In this document: positions 22,931-36,260 of the stretch, piece after piece
Numbering within the stretch: position 1 is the first letter of the stretch
How the letters are laid out: each line of letters begins with the position of its first letter
From: Diphasiastrum complanatum
Lineage: Eukaryota; Streptophyta; Lycopodiopsida; Lycopodiales; Lycopodiaceae
DNA length: 64,000 nt
Direction of reading: 5' to 3'
NCBI GenBank assembly: GCA_029204225.1
Contig: CM055111.1
Coordinates: 13,477,477-13,541,476 of the forward strand
Translations under genes and position numbers: made by a program
The notes under the pieces: generated by a model
What the model saw: only the letters and a program-made list of their open reading frames with translations
What the model was told of the DNA's origin: nothing
Databases searched by the model: none

Positions 22931-23656
22931 GTTCTTTTGCAAAATTTGTCTCACTAGCTACTCACTTGATGTTCACACAAGTGGCAAGATCCTCTTGATC
23001 TTTGTTAAAAATAACATTTAAGAAGGATTCTACAAAACAATGCTCAAAAAATTGGAATTGATTTGAACCTAGAAACTCACAAAGGTTTCACTTGTTTTGA
23101 TTATCTCAAATTTTGCTTCTATCCCTCTCAATGGGATTCTAGCCATAGTTCTTACATTCCCTCACAAAGATGAAATAAAGATAAGTTGAGATTCTATCCA
23201 AGCTTTATCAAATCAAGTCAATTTTCACAATATTTGGACAAAAACATGGCTAAAACTTACTCCTTCCTCTTGATCGTTTTTCAAGACCTATAAATCACTT
23301 TTAGAGGGCTTTATCCCAGTCTAAATTCATTAGCTTTGATTACACGAAGTCCAATCTAATCAATCGCATACAAACATTGATGCTTTTCCTAGATATAGCA
23401 CCGAAAAGTTCACCAAGATCAATCGCTATGAAATTCTTTGGATCTCATGAAAAATGAAGATTATTTTGAGGTAGATGGCTGTCCACACGTGTGAATAGTA
23501 CAGAATCCCCCCCTCACAAAGTTTTGTCTCAAAATTTCCACCCCTTTTATCGACCTCCAGTTGGACCTCCAATTCTAGATTTTAGCACCAAAAACTTTCT
23601 AAAATTGGATTGTATAAATAATCAATGATTAACGCTTGTACCTCGCTCTGATACCA
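22931..23656 (-). mobile_element. LTR-C leader and PBS, copy
   Basis: GCTCTGATACCA ends at 23656, directly beside LTR-C. Confidence 0.6.
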
Positions 23657-23954
23657 TGGTAAAGTACAATATTTTTAACCTTCCTTGAGCCTTTTAATGA
23701 CTCCCAAGAGAGATTGATTGATTGGTTATAGCTTGAATGCAAATTTAGATGACAAAACTTGATCTAGATTAGGAATTCTACACACATCAATCAAGAGCAA
23801 TAAAAAATCATTGATCTACATGAAGATCCAACCCCCACGTGTATGGTACAATCTCCAGCATGACCTAAAATCATAAATTATCATAAAAACAAGTTATCTT
23901 ATCATTTGGATCACAAAAAATGCACATATCATAGTGAAGAAGTCAAGATTACCA
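23657..23954 (-). repeat. LTR-C, copy 4 (298 bp)
   Basis: TGGTAA to TTACCA, 298 bp. Confidence 0.75.
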
Positions 23955-24350
23955 AACTGCTCTAAAACATTATAAAGGAATTACTATGGAATGGTGAATA
24001 GTATGTAAAAAAGCTCTTCCCCATCTCAAGTTATGTGAAAATCCAATATGTAATAAGAAAGATGATTGAGCATTTTTTCCCTAACTTTTCAATCTAACCT
24101 AACCCTAGAGTTTTGCCAAGCTGGTGGGTAGGTAGATCAACCACCTCTATGATATTTTGGAATCGTACTAATTATGATTGACGAATCATAAAATTCTAAA
24201 TTTTTATGATTGACAGATCATAAAAAGACACTTAATTGTCATTAGACGATTATAAGAAAAGGTGATGATTCTTATATATGGTGAGTAATTTGTGATCTAT
24301 TGAATGAGTCAAAAATTTTGGTCAGTTTGTTGGAAATCTAAATTTCTCTA
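23955..24350. repeat. Spacer between LTR-C and Copia-B
   Basis: Nearly the same as 13362-13740. No gene. Confidence 0.55.
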
Positions 24351-25486
24351 CTCTAGTGTCTAATTGAGAACGTACGAATCAAAAACCAGACTTGGAGTAT
24401 TGGCGAATTACTTGCTAGCAAAGATGTGGTTGATTGCAAATGGTTATTCAAAATCAAGTACAAGGCAAATGGAAGGATCTATCAAAGAAAGGCTCGACTT
24501 GTCGCCTGAGGATTTTCTCAGGTACACAACGTCAATTATACTATGACTTTCAGTCCAGTAGTTAAACATTCTTCAATTAGACTTCTATTGTCATTTGCTA
24601 CTGCAACAGAATTGGAACTACATCAAATAGATGGACAGACAACATATCTTAATGGAGTTATCGAAGAAGACATTTACATGGTGCAACCCGAAGTTTACAA
24701 TATCGAAGGTAAACACGACCATGTATGTAAACTCCATAAGCACTTTATGGCTTGAAGCAATCTGCTCGAGCATGGTTTCAAAGGATCAATACTTTCCTTA
24801 TCGATCACGACTATAAAATCGAATTCTAATGTCTACTTCAAGTTAGTGCACAACATTTTTTTATTATCATCACTTTGTATGTGGACAACACATTGCTTTT
24901 CAACAACAGCATCAATCTAGTAAACTCTTATCAAAGTTTTGAGATATCTTCGAGCTACTATGGACTTTTGCATTCATTATGGAGTAGTCGACAACAACAA
25001 ACTCAATTTTCTCAATGGTTATTCAGATGCAAGTTGGTCAAGACATGTAGACACTCATAAATCCACTTCTGTATTTACATTCTTCCTCAACAAAGGTCTT
25101 ATTTCATGGAACAGTCACAAGCAAACTTGGATAGCTCTATCTTCCATTGCATCAGGGTATATCACACCCGCTCAAGCTACAAAAGAAGCAGTATGGTTGA
25201 GAAACTTACTTTCAGATCTCAATCTGAATCAATATGCTCTGACAAGTTTATTCTGTGACAATCAAAGTGACATTGCTTTATCAACTAACCCTAGATTTCA
25301 TTCTAGGAGTAAGCACATTGAAATTGAGTATCACTATGTCATAAGCAAAGTTCTCGACAAAGAGGTTGACTTGCAATACTGTCAAACGTAAGATATGACA
25401 TGAAATATTTTTACTAAAGCATTAAGCATGGATACACACAGCATTTTGTGTAGAAATAAGTTTGAAGGTCAAAGATTTAGGGTGAG
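24351..25486 (+). mobile_element. Copia-B fragment, second copy
   Basis: Same reverse transcriptase and RNase H remains as at 13741 but with a single 604-bp unit. Broken; runs into LTR-B. Confidence 0.88.
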
Positions 25487-26362
25487 TGTTGGATTATTCT
25501 ACTATCTGAGTGGTTCAACCGAATAATCAATCTTTAATCTTCATCCACTTTATTATCCAATTCTACAATTTTGCTAGTGTTTTCTATACAGTCTATAGAA
25601 GTACTCGATAATCACTCACAGGTGTCTCCAACAGATCGGACTTCATCCGACTTATCGATGACGACGACGACAAAAGCCGAAGACTTCGGCCATGTCGATG
25701 AAAGACCATTATTCTTCCACTTGAATTGAAACTAAGGACTTGTCCTAATCATCTTGAAAATAAATTTTTGGGAATTCCTCACTAGATGGATGCCAACACA
25801 ATATAACCAACTAGCTATTGCGATTTGCGACCTGATTAACTTTCCTACTCGATGTGCGTTAGTTGCTTATTATAAATAGCTGATTATCATAGACTTTAAT
25901 AACTCTCTTTCACTTAGAAAGTTTTTTTCAGAGTTCAATTAGAGTATTCCTCTTCGCGCTTACTCCTTTACAGCGGAAGTACATCAGACATAGTTTCTAG
26001 TTACTCAAAGATAGCATAGAGTATGCGATTTCTATCCGCAATTGTCTTGTGCTCATCATCATCTGATTTGTACATACTACTTGCTGAATAAATCTATCCT
26101 TTTTATAGCGTTCAATATTATGTCAAAATGTATGCGTCTCTGTGATTGTTTGTAACTAATAAATCTCTTATACTTCATTGTTTGGCTACAAAATCACTTT
26201 ACTGCTAACAATTTCAAAGTTGGTTGCTAAAAGATTGAACATGACTTCTATCATTATGTTTTGTTCAATATTGATACGCGTAGTCATGCATTAGGAAAGG
26301 AGGATAATTCCGTTGCGTTCGATAAGTCGCTTACGCACTTCTCTCCCTCTATTTTCCCAACA
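25487..26362 (+). repeat. LTR-B, complete copy (876 bp)
   Basis: TGTTGG to CCAACA, same length as at 16102. Confidence 0.88.
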
Positions 26363-27440
<1,078 letters not shown>

Positions 27441-27860
27441 CCCATAAGCCTGGAAAGATTTCTTTTGAAATTCAAATCCTTTATTAAACCCACAATCAAT
27501 TACTATCGATACTTCTCTACATGCATACAGTTGTCAATCACCATGCATTGCTCCTAGTTCAAATTGGAGTGCTTGGGCCCTCACAAGGTTATTGCATATT
27601 TTTAGCCTAGATCGGAATGTCAAGACATGACTAATAATCTCGTACACCAGAGTGCCGACATTTTTGTTAATCTTTTTTGTCGTGAATTTATTCTTTCATG
27701 CACATTTTGGGCAAAAGATGCAAGTTTAAAAAGGTAAACTTTATTACGTGCACTTCCAATACCCAACAATTGCAAAAAAAAATAAAAGAATAAATAAACG
27801 CACGAATTTTGCTTGTGAAAGCACATATTTTTTTGTAAAAATGTTTAAAGTGATTTTACC
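27441..27860. repeat. Unclassified duplicated segment
   Basis: Matches 49269-49690. No recognised gene; homology between the two copies stops at about 27860. Confidence 0.6.
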
Positions 27861-28715
27861 GCACGGAAAAAAATTCTATGCTTTTGAGAAATAAACAGTT
27901 ATTATATATAGGATTTGCCACCTATTTGCCCAGAATATAATGAATATATAGGCCTACAATACAACTCTTCCTAACCAAGTCACTGGAAATGTTTAACCCA
28001 AGATTTGATCATGGGATAGGATTTCAACTTTGTAGGGATAGTTGGCTCAATAATCAGTTCTATACTTCTAAGACCAACATCAATGAATCATTCCGAGCTT
28101 CTACCATCTCATCTTCAAATGGGTGAAGAGCCTTTTTTTCTCTGAATATGCAAATATTCACAACGTAGAGAAACAAAAAGTCATTGGTTTTTAAAGCCTT
28201 TATGATGGCTATATGGATCATGTGATGGAGATAATCCTATTATACATGCTTATTCACGATCTTGAAATGTGAATGTATAAGGTTTTGCCAACTATTTGCA
28301 CAGAATATAGGATCTAGAGAAGTTCACAAGAACAATGTCAAAATTTGTTGTACTTATTTGTTTCTAAGGACAATGTCCCAAATGGACCTGCAACTGATTA
28401 CAATCTGATTAACTATATTGGCCTTTGTTATGCAACATACGTAGTAGTGTCTACATTGCGGATGTTAACCTATCCTAGGGATCTTCATAACACGAGAGTT
28501 GCACTTCAACTTTCTTTTTTTCCAAAATCTGCCCAGTGCATTCAGATCTATAGCTGCTGCTATTATAGTATACCCCAAATCAATCAACCACATGTCCTTT
28601 TGATGCCCAACATAGTCAATAATACCTACAAAAGGTGTACATGTCAATCCCATAGAGCTTCAGATATCATGATACCAGATGTGCATTTTAAAGCTAAAAG
28701 CATTTTGTGTATTTG
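27861..28715. repeat. Module GD, copy 4
   Basis: G part from about 27950, D part to 28715. The longest open frame here (123 aa, plus strand, 28345-28716) has no domain I recognise and runs through repeat sequence. Confidence 0.55.
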
Positions 28716-28890
28716 ATGTATAAGCAATAGTACACTATCAACAACACCACGCTCGACTCTGAATAGTCGAAGGCTCCTCACGTCCACTTTCTATACTATG
28801 CAACCACTTGGACAATGACAACAGCCGCCACGATTTACCCAAGACAACGCAACATCTCTATTCTCGTTTGTACATACATCTACTTTAATG
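28716..28890 (+). repeat. LTR-E, left fragment
   Basis: Matches the first ~170 bp of the LTR-E segment at 11816 and then returns to module D, so LTR-E is cut short here. Confidence 0.45.
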
Positions 28891-29421
28891 AAAATTATGA
28901 TGGCTATGTGGATCATGTGATGGAGATAATCCTGTTATACATGCTTATTCACGATTCTGAAATGTGAATGTATAAGGATTTGCCACCTATTTGGACAAAA
29001 TATAGGATCTAGAGAAGTTTACAAGAACAATGTCAAAATTTCTTGTACTTATTTGTTTCTAAGGACAATGTCCCAAATGGACCTACAACTGATTACAATC
29101 GGATTAACTATACTGGCCTTTGTTATGCAACATACCTAGTAGTGTCTACATTGCGGATGTTAACCTATCCTAGGGATCTTTATAACACGAGAGTTGCACT
29201 TCAACTTTCTTTTTATCCAAAATCTGCCCAGTGCATTCAGATCTATAGCTGCTGCTAATTCTAGTATAACCCAAATCAATCAATCACTTTTGATGCCCAA
29301 CATAGTCAATAATACTTACAAAAGGTGTACACGTCAATCCCATAGAGCTTCAGATATCATGATACTAGATGTGCATTTTAAAGCTAAAAGCATTTTGTGT
29401 ATTTGATGTATAAGCAATAGT
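28891..29421. repeat. Module GD, copy 5 (D part)
   Basis: Second D copy in direct orientation about 700 bp after the first. Confidence 0.55.
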
Positions 29422-29487
29422 GTACGATTGATAGTGTACTATTGCTTATACATCAAATACACAAAATGCTTTTAGCTTTAAAATGCA
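29372..29487. repeat. Near-perfect palindrome, 50-bp arms, 16-bp spacer
   Basis: 29372-29421 reads TGCATTTTAAAGC... and 29438-29487 is its reverse complement. It is the end of module D followed by a reversed piece of the same end. Confidence 0.93.
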
Positions 29488-31363
29488 TTTGAGCTTTGTG
29501 GCAGAATCCAGCGGTTTAATTAGCCTCATTGCTTCTCGGAAGAACGAACAAGAAATGACAAAGAGAAATATGTAAGCAACTCCAAGGCTTTTAGAATAGA
29601 TGGATACCAAAGGAGACATCTCAACGTGTAAAGTAGTGCCTTATGTGATTGAACAACTGCAGCAAGAGCTTGTGCTTGGTCCTCAAGAGCTTGTGGTTGG
29701 GCCTAAAGGCAATGCCATTCAAGCAACTACATGAATAGGCTTACATTGAGCCTCAGAACTAGGATAACTCACATATTGAAACTAAAATTGGATTCGACAA
29801 CAATGTCAACTTTGCCGCACCCATACTTAAAATAATAAAATCCTGTTTTATCCTGGTTTTATCAAAATACAATAGAATTATGAATCAGATTTGTTCATAA
29901 ATGAATCAAGACCTATATTCTTTGCTTGTGTACTCTATTTTTTGTAGAGTGCAAAGGCTATAGAGGAAGGTAGAGGTAGCTTGAGCCACAGAAAAAAAGA
30001 ATGTGTAGGAAAAAATAGGACTGAAAAGCTTACTCGTATTTATGAAGAAAACTCGCTCGAACTGAAGCTTGCTTGAGGCCCGCCGTCCCCTAGCTTCAAT
30101 CAGATTCGTTGACATAGAAAATACTCTTTTCCAATGGAATCCAAATGTTATAGAGTTTAATAGAAAACAGTAAATTAATAATTGGACTAATGTTTCAGTG
30201 TTGTTGGTGATATTACCATTATTTGTCGAGCATGAAACACAAATTGACAAAGGAACCAAAAGGTCCATGCTTAACTTCAACTGTTCTCTTTAGATTGGAT
30301 TTCTCCTAGTAATTTTCTGGCTTGGTTGTTGTTAAGTTCGATTATGATCTTCTACTTGCACTTCTAGGTGCAGTTAATAATCAGAAATTTAGATATACTA
30401 ATAAGAAAACTAAGTCCATTAGAACTTGTTGGAAACAAGAGGGGGAAGAAGTGGACCCCACCATTCTTATGATGATGTTAATAATAGTTATCCATTGTGT
30501 GGACCTTTCATTTATGAGTAGGTGCAAAAGAATTGAAAGTAATGGACTGCATGCATCATGATATAGTGGAAAGCAAAAATTATGATTGAAACTACTTAAA
30601 CTATCTCATGAGCAATTAATCGATGGAAACAATGTAAAACTACTAACTTGAGATTTGTACAAAAGCAGTTCCAAATTGGCCAAACGAATTTGTTTATGAG
30701 ATTTTCACAAGTGAATGTGTGAATCCTAGATATAAAGTGATTGTTATCTATGAATATTTTATAATTTATCACTCCACCTCATCCAGATTCAGATTGTGGG
30801 TTCTTACCCATTCCTTAGCTTGGGTCTTCCTTGACATGGGAATTACTATCTTCCAATGCAACCCAAATGTAGGCACACTTGAACAACCTTCCACCGATGA
30901 GTGACACAAATTAGCCCAATAGGTAAAACTCCGCTTATTCAGGTCCTGGTTAAGTCTGGTCCTGGAGTAAGTCATTGTGTTTATATTATGGATAAAAGTA
31001 GTTAAAGTCTGACAGTTGGTGCCGTGGAAAATATTGAAGGAGTTGCTAAGGGGGAGATGCTAATGGCTGACTTGTAGAGCTTGCCAAGTCAAGCTCAAGA
31101 AGTGTGCCATTTCTCAAGGGGGACGCGCTCTGATAGATTTTCGTGAGCGTGAAGAAGGGTGGGGACTTGGTGATCATCGTGGATTATCCATATCAAGCAG
31201 GCGGGCTTTGGTGCATAAATGGCGAGGGGCGGGCGGGAAGAGATCACGAAATCAAAGCATTCATTCATAGTTCACGCTTGTTTACCTCTCCTGGATCGAA
31301 CACAATCTAACCTTCAATTACAACGACTTTTCTCTGTTCTTTAAGAGAGTATTGAATTTGTGG
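29488..31363. other. Region before germin-like gene 3: no clear gene, diverged repeats
   Basis: About 1.9 kb without a supported gene. 30090-30420 and 30640-30900 are diverged copies of one sequence, also found at 50500-51060, sharing GACATGGGAA and TTGACAAAGGAACCAAAAGG. Short minus-strand frames include the shared string PMSRKTQ, of unknown meaning. 31030-31363 is richer in G+C and is unique in the window. Confidence 0.5.
31207..31363 (+). promoter_or_regulatory. Candidate separate promoter of germin-like gene 3
   Basis: This upstream DNA differs from that of copies 1, 2 and 4. It has a TATA-like CATAAAT at about 31214, about 210 bp before the ATG, next to a GGCGAGGGGCGGGCGGG run. Homology to the other copies begins near 31364. 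Promoter activity is inferred only. Confidence 0.3.
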
Positions 31364-31422
31364 CTTGAGAAATACATTCATCAAAGTATTATCAGGAGGT
31401 TGGTGCAGAAGCATTGAATATC

Positions 31423-32100
31423 ATGGCAGGATTTCTTTGGATGAGGTTAGCGATTCTGGTTTTCGTAGCGACGGCCGCCTTGCACCCACAGCGAAGCTTA
31501 GCTGCTGACGAGGATCCATTACAGGACTTCTGTGTGAAGGACACCACCCAAAAGCTCCACGTGAATGGATTTCCATGCAAAGATTCTGCTCAAGTGCAAG
31601 CATCAGACTTCGCATCTGATTCTCTGAAGAAACCCGGAAATACTTCCAATGCACTCGGCGTAGCAGTCACACCGGCCAACGTCCTCACCTTCGGAGGTCT
31701 CAACACTCAGGGGGTCTCGGCAGCTCGAATCGACTTCGCACCCCACGGCCTCAACCCTCCCCATGTGCACCCCCGTGCCCCTGAGATTCTCTTCCTCGCA
31801 AAGGGCACGCTCCTTGTAGGTTTCGTCACCAGCACGCCGGACAATAAACTCTTTGCGCAAACGATTAAAGCCGGGGAGCTGTTCATCTTCCCCAGAGGCC
31901 TCGTGCATTTCCAGCTCAATGTCGGCTACGGCGCAGCTGTGGCTTTCTCTGCCTTCAACAGCCAGAATCCGGGCACCTCGCAAGTTGTAAAGGCGCTCTT
32001 TGCCTCCACCCCACCTATCGATGACGCCGTATTAGAGAAGGCATTGCAGCTGAACGCTGCGGATGTGCAGCGTCTCAGATCTCTGATCAGCAAAACATAA
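31423..32100 (+). CDS. GLP: Germin-like protein, copy 3 (225 aa)
   Basis: Secreted cupin of the germin-like family. Signal peptide, both disulfide cysteines (37 and 52), the His114/His116/Glu121/His162 metal set and the NTS site are present. Changes from copy 1: Ser28Ala near the signal cleavage site, Ser51Pro, Pro55Ser, Gly104Asp, Cys176Ser and Ala189Val. Gly104Asp lies ten residues before the first metal-binding His and is the most notable. Loss of Cys176 removes the one cysteine not expected in the germin disulfide. Homology to the other units starts only 59 bp before the ATG, so its regulation may differ. AATAAA at 32273-32278. Confidence 0.95.
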   Translation: MAGFLWMRLAILVFVATAALHPQRSLAADEDPLQDFCVKDTTQKLHVNGFPCKDSAQVQASDFASDSLKKPGNTSNALGVAVTPANVLTFGGLNTQGVSAARIDFAPHGLNPPHVHPRAPEILFLAKGTLLVGFVTSTPDNKLFAQTIKAGELFIFPRGLVHFQLNVGYGAAVAFSAFNSQNPGTSQVVKALFASTPPIDDAVLEKALQLNAADVQRLRSLISKT

Positions 32101-33200
32101 TTAGCAACATTGTGATCTTAGTAAAGCTATGCCCTAAGACTTAATATATATATCGATGCTATATATATTCGTGCACACGATGTATAAGTTAAGGACGACG
32201 TCTGAAGTAAGACAGATATATAGTTTTTGTTGATAAATTATTCATTTGATTCCGTGCTCTGCTTCAATGATAAATAAAATCGCTCGATCTCATTCTCTAA
32301 TTTTATGCTCTCTGACTTTACATTGCGATAACTTTAGCTTACACAATGTTGCATCGCCTTTTGAGCCTGGCTTCTTGAAAGCTTAGCACTTTTGCTTTTG
32401 AAGATAATTTAATTAGAACAATGTAAGTCATGTAGTATCCTATGGCTCGAGTTGCAGATTGGAAGGTTAGCACTCTTGCATTCAAAGGCATGAGACATGG
32501 ACCCGTTATTTATATATTTTTAGCTCTAGTTGTTTGTTATGAATATGAAGAAGTGTACGTTTTTTAATTCCTTAGCAACCTCCCATTGATTAAGCATCTA
32601 CGCCATGAATGTATTTCATATTATACTAGATCGCATTTAAGGGGTCAAATGTAGGAAAACTTGTTGTTTCTTCAAAGCTTCTAGTTTAAATATGGTCTTA
32701 AATTTTCTGAATTGAACATTTACTTGCTATATATTCATTGTCATGCCCTTAGTGAATAGAGTGTCTCAACAACATATTCATGTAATATTTTGTATAATGT
32801 TTTGCATTTTCAAGGATTTGAAATGTAAACAATCCCTATATAGGGAATTCCAACTTGAAATTTCCTAGTTTGCATTCCCTAATTAGGAATTCAACCTAGG
32901 AGATTTTTGAATTCCCTGAATAAGTATTCTTATCCTTACTAGTCCCTAAATTGATCAATTTTGAAAGCTCAATTATAGTGCAAACTAGCCTTTAGAAAGA
33001 TACAACATTTTTCTAATGGCTTGTCTACGCTCACCTGTCTTGATCAATCAATGATAGTCTTCATAGCCAAGAGAGCAAGTCAGCTCCTTACATAGATAGA
33101 GTTTATAAACAACAATTTTCAAAAGTGACATCCATTTTTATTCTATAACATTCGGTGGTTTATACCGAGGGGCCTTTTTTTCATCAGTCTCAGTATTAAG
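32101..33200 (+). other. 3' flank of germin-like gene 3
   Basis: Copy of 8147-9192. Near 32838-32885 it holds about 50 bp, flanked by short similar sequences (TATAGGGAATTC and TTAGGAATTC), that the other copies lack. Ends at the coiled-coil module, as in copy 4. Confidence 0.65.
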
Positions 33201-34800
33201 GCTTCTTTAGCAGAGTATTTTGGAATGTCTATGGCCTCCAAATAACCCTCCTTATGAACCTCTTTATAACTCTCGGTTAGCCGGGATTTGCTAAAGGAAT
33301 GGGCCAAAACAATCTTACGCATGATAATAGCCAACAAGCTGGAGCAGCTTATGGAGGAACAAGGTTTCTTGAGGGATGAAAATATCCAGTTGGAAAGAGA
33401 GCTTCCCAAAAGAAAGGCATGCAACAGGACAATGTATGGGCTGGTTATCACATCCGGAAGCAGTTCAAGCGCAGGCAAACCTGCAGCAAGTCGTGCTTGA
33501 GAATCAAAACTTGAAACAACAATTATTTGATTTGCAGAGGATGCTGCAAGATGAAGAGGCAGAACATCAGATGTCACAAAAAGAGGTCAAAGAGATGTTA
33601 GCGGAGATGGTGAGATTGATAGATAAATTGAACAATCGACAAGATTTTATACCAATTTCTGCGGGTCAACATCAAGATAGCCAAGTTATGGAAGATCAAC
33701 CCTTGGGTGTGGTGCCACGTAAATCACGTGCAAAGTGACCTAAAACAATATTGGGCAGGGAGGTGAAGAATTTGTACAACGTTTTGCAACCATGAATAAT
33801 TCTACGCAACATAGAGCATGCCTAGAACATTGATTATGTGTTCTTACCAGGGCTATGGGACATAACAACTGAGGAATGGGAAGAGCCATGGGACTTGGGC
33901 GAGTTGTACGATTTTTGGCTAGAGTCGGATTTGAAGGCACATGAAGTACTGGCATGGGCGTTTGTACAGGGCAAAATGAAGGTAAATAATTCTGACAGGA
34001 TTGAAATCTTAACAGGAAGTTCTATGTTGTTTGCGGCAGAATACTTGTATGAAACTTAGCGAAGTTTCAAGGCACATAATGATGTCCATTACAATATCAT
34101 TCAAAGACAGGCTCAGTTCAAACCTTGGCTGGTCGCGGCATGTCATATTTCTGACGCCTTATATGCAGTGATAGCACAATATGTGGATGATTCATATCCA
34201 CTATTATGGAGGATATATTGTCATTGGGAGGAGGATTTTCAGCAGCGAGTGCAGCAGACCAAAGGTTGCATCAAAGAAAGAAAGGACAACAAGGGGACTC
34301 AACGAACTGTAACATACGGGACCTTAGAGTTTAACAATTTTAAAGTGAGTGCGATGAATCAGATGCAGGAGCTATTCTTGAATAAAACTTGCACGCCTAT
34401 CACCATTGAATGGCTGAACAAAATGATGCTGACGAAGCAAACACCACGACCAGTATCAGGCATCATAGATGACAATCAAAATCTTTTACTCAAGCCATTG
34501 TGGTATAGATTAGCCAACCCCCCACCACAACCCAGGGTTTGGCCATCAACATCTACGACGATGAGATACAAACCGATTGTGATTGGTTCACAGGGTAGAG
34601 GTGAATCTGTGACTCATTGTTCAGAAATGCATACATCAAGTGAAGGCGAGGGTGAACACGACAGCAAAGACGTCAAGAGGAGGAAGCAAAACAAGAAGGC
34701 TAACGAATGAACTCGGTGGAAGTCGATCTCGTCCACCGGGGATATGTGTTAGGCCTATTGTGGCCATTGGAATACACATTGTAAATATGAATTAAATTCA
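33201..34800 (+). pseudogene. Module F, part 1: coiled-coil reading frames of unknown family
   Basis: Plus-strand frames encode heptad-like coiled coils (ANKLEQLMEEQGFLRDEN; VLENQNLKQQLFDLQRMLQD), an acidic Trp-rich stretch (LWDITTEEWEEPWDLGELYD) and a hydrophilic C-terminal part with a basic end (KRRKQNKKANE). They lie in more than one frame with no single start, so the unit looks broken. A shorter copy lies at 45106 and a piece at 62776. It could be a decayed host gene or an extra reading frame of a retroelement; the sequence after it (TGTTAGGCCTATTGTGGCC) could be an LTR start. Confidence 0.45.
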
Positions 34801-35143
34801 AATGTAGACTAGGGAGTGTGGCAAGCCACTTGGCCCTGCCTTAAGTTGGTATTTTATCTTATTTTACATGTGTTAGAAGTAATGTGACACAAAAAGAAAT
34901 TGTCTACTTCTATTATTATTAACAAAACATGGGAAAACTCATCATAGTACAAAAAATTGCATGTGGGAAGTTTGAATGTTAGAAGGTGGTTTAAAAGTTA
35001 TTGTTTGATGCAAGTCACCAGGTAGGGTAATTGCAAGTTGTTCTAGTTCTTTCCAGGAATGCGATGACAATAATGCTACTCTTTATGTTGAGTTTCATGA
35101 GAAGCAACAATACTTCCAGCAATAGAAACCTGATGAAGGAGGC
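34801..35143. repeat. Module F, part 2: non-coding tail
   Basis: Matches 46241-46582. Possibly part of an LTR, but no far end or target duplication was found. Confidence 0.4.
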
Positions 35144-35395
35144 TTACATGATATTTGGGTCACTGTATAGGTAATAATCAAATGGTGAGTTGTCACTCCA
35201 ATAACAATGCATGACTCCATAAAAACTTTTCGTGCTGTGTACATGTGTATTTCTCCATATATGATATAACTGGCTTCCATACAATGTTGTTGTTGTGATA
35301 GTTTGTTGAAAACCATGTTTTTGCATGAATGTCATAAGAAGGTTGGCATGATTGTTGCAAGCAAGCATATTGATATTGAAGTCTCCACGAGAATT
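35144..35395 (-). pseudogene. Endonuclease-like (EEP fold) fragment, LINE or Helitron-relative type
   Basis: The minus strand encodes GDFNINMLACNN, FMQKHGFQQ, LYGSQLYHIWRN and YWSDNSPF, ending at a stop. Order and spacing resemble the C-terminal half of exonuclease-endonuclease-phosphatase domains of non-LTR retrotransposons and Helitron relatives (GDFN..., then DHIWTN, then SDHxP). The expected catalytic His of SDH is Asn here, so it would be inactive. Nothing upstream completes the domain. Related pieces lie at 46583-46683 and 63028-63197. Confidence 0.5.
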
Positions 35396-36260
35396 AGTTT
35401 CACACTTTGATAAGTACTATTTAGATTGCAAGAAAGAGATATCCATTGAAGTTGGAAGGGTAAAAGTACCATTTTTGAAGCCAATAAAGTTATATTGAAG
35501 GAAAAAAGCAACCTTAAAATGAACTTTTCATACAATATCGACCAAAGAGAGAAATTATCTAATATCAAAAGATCTCTGATATATCTGTCTGCCGCAATGA
35601 GAAATCTTAAAAGTATTTTCACATGAATAAAATTCCATCATCAACTGCACGAAGTTGACATACACCTCAAAGTATACTATGTGAGAGCATTGGCAAAGAA
35701 AAACATAGGCAAATCAGTTTGTTACCAATGATATATGCCAATTGAGGTATAATATGACAAAAATCCCAAACTTTTTAGAACGTGAGACATTCCATAGATA
35801 ATGAGTTTTAGCTATGAGGCACACTCGTCTCTGGATAAACTCCCTTTTCAAAGACAAAACTATTGACGGCTTTTTTAGATCCCTTCCTTCCCACTCCACG
35901 CAATCTTATCATTTTGTCATTTGTGTCTTAGACTATCATGAAGAAGATTATTTGAGATTTTATGATAACATTCTTCATTGTTACTTGGTGAATTTCACCT
36001 AACAATTAACAAGAACAAGAAGCTCCCTTTTATATTTTCAATGGTAATCCATGAGATTTTCTTTCTATATATGCCTTGGTTACAAATGTTTAACCAGAAT
36101 CTACTCTCACAACCAATAGATGATGCATGCAATGAAAAATAGATGTTATAGCTCATAGGCCTCATGTCAGTTAGCCAAATTTCACTTCCAAGTTCACAAT
36201 CAAGAAGTTGCATGAAGGTAATCAAGTGCCACCCTTTGAGTCTATGAAGGTTTGACAATC
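35396..36260. repeat. Module F, part 3: sequence beyond the endonuclease-like fragment
   Basis: Matches 63198-64000, and its right part matches 10986-11300. Minus-strand frames occur but I recognise no domain. Confidence 0.5.
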
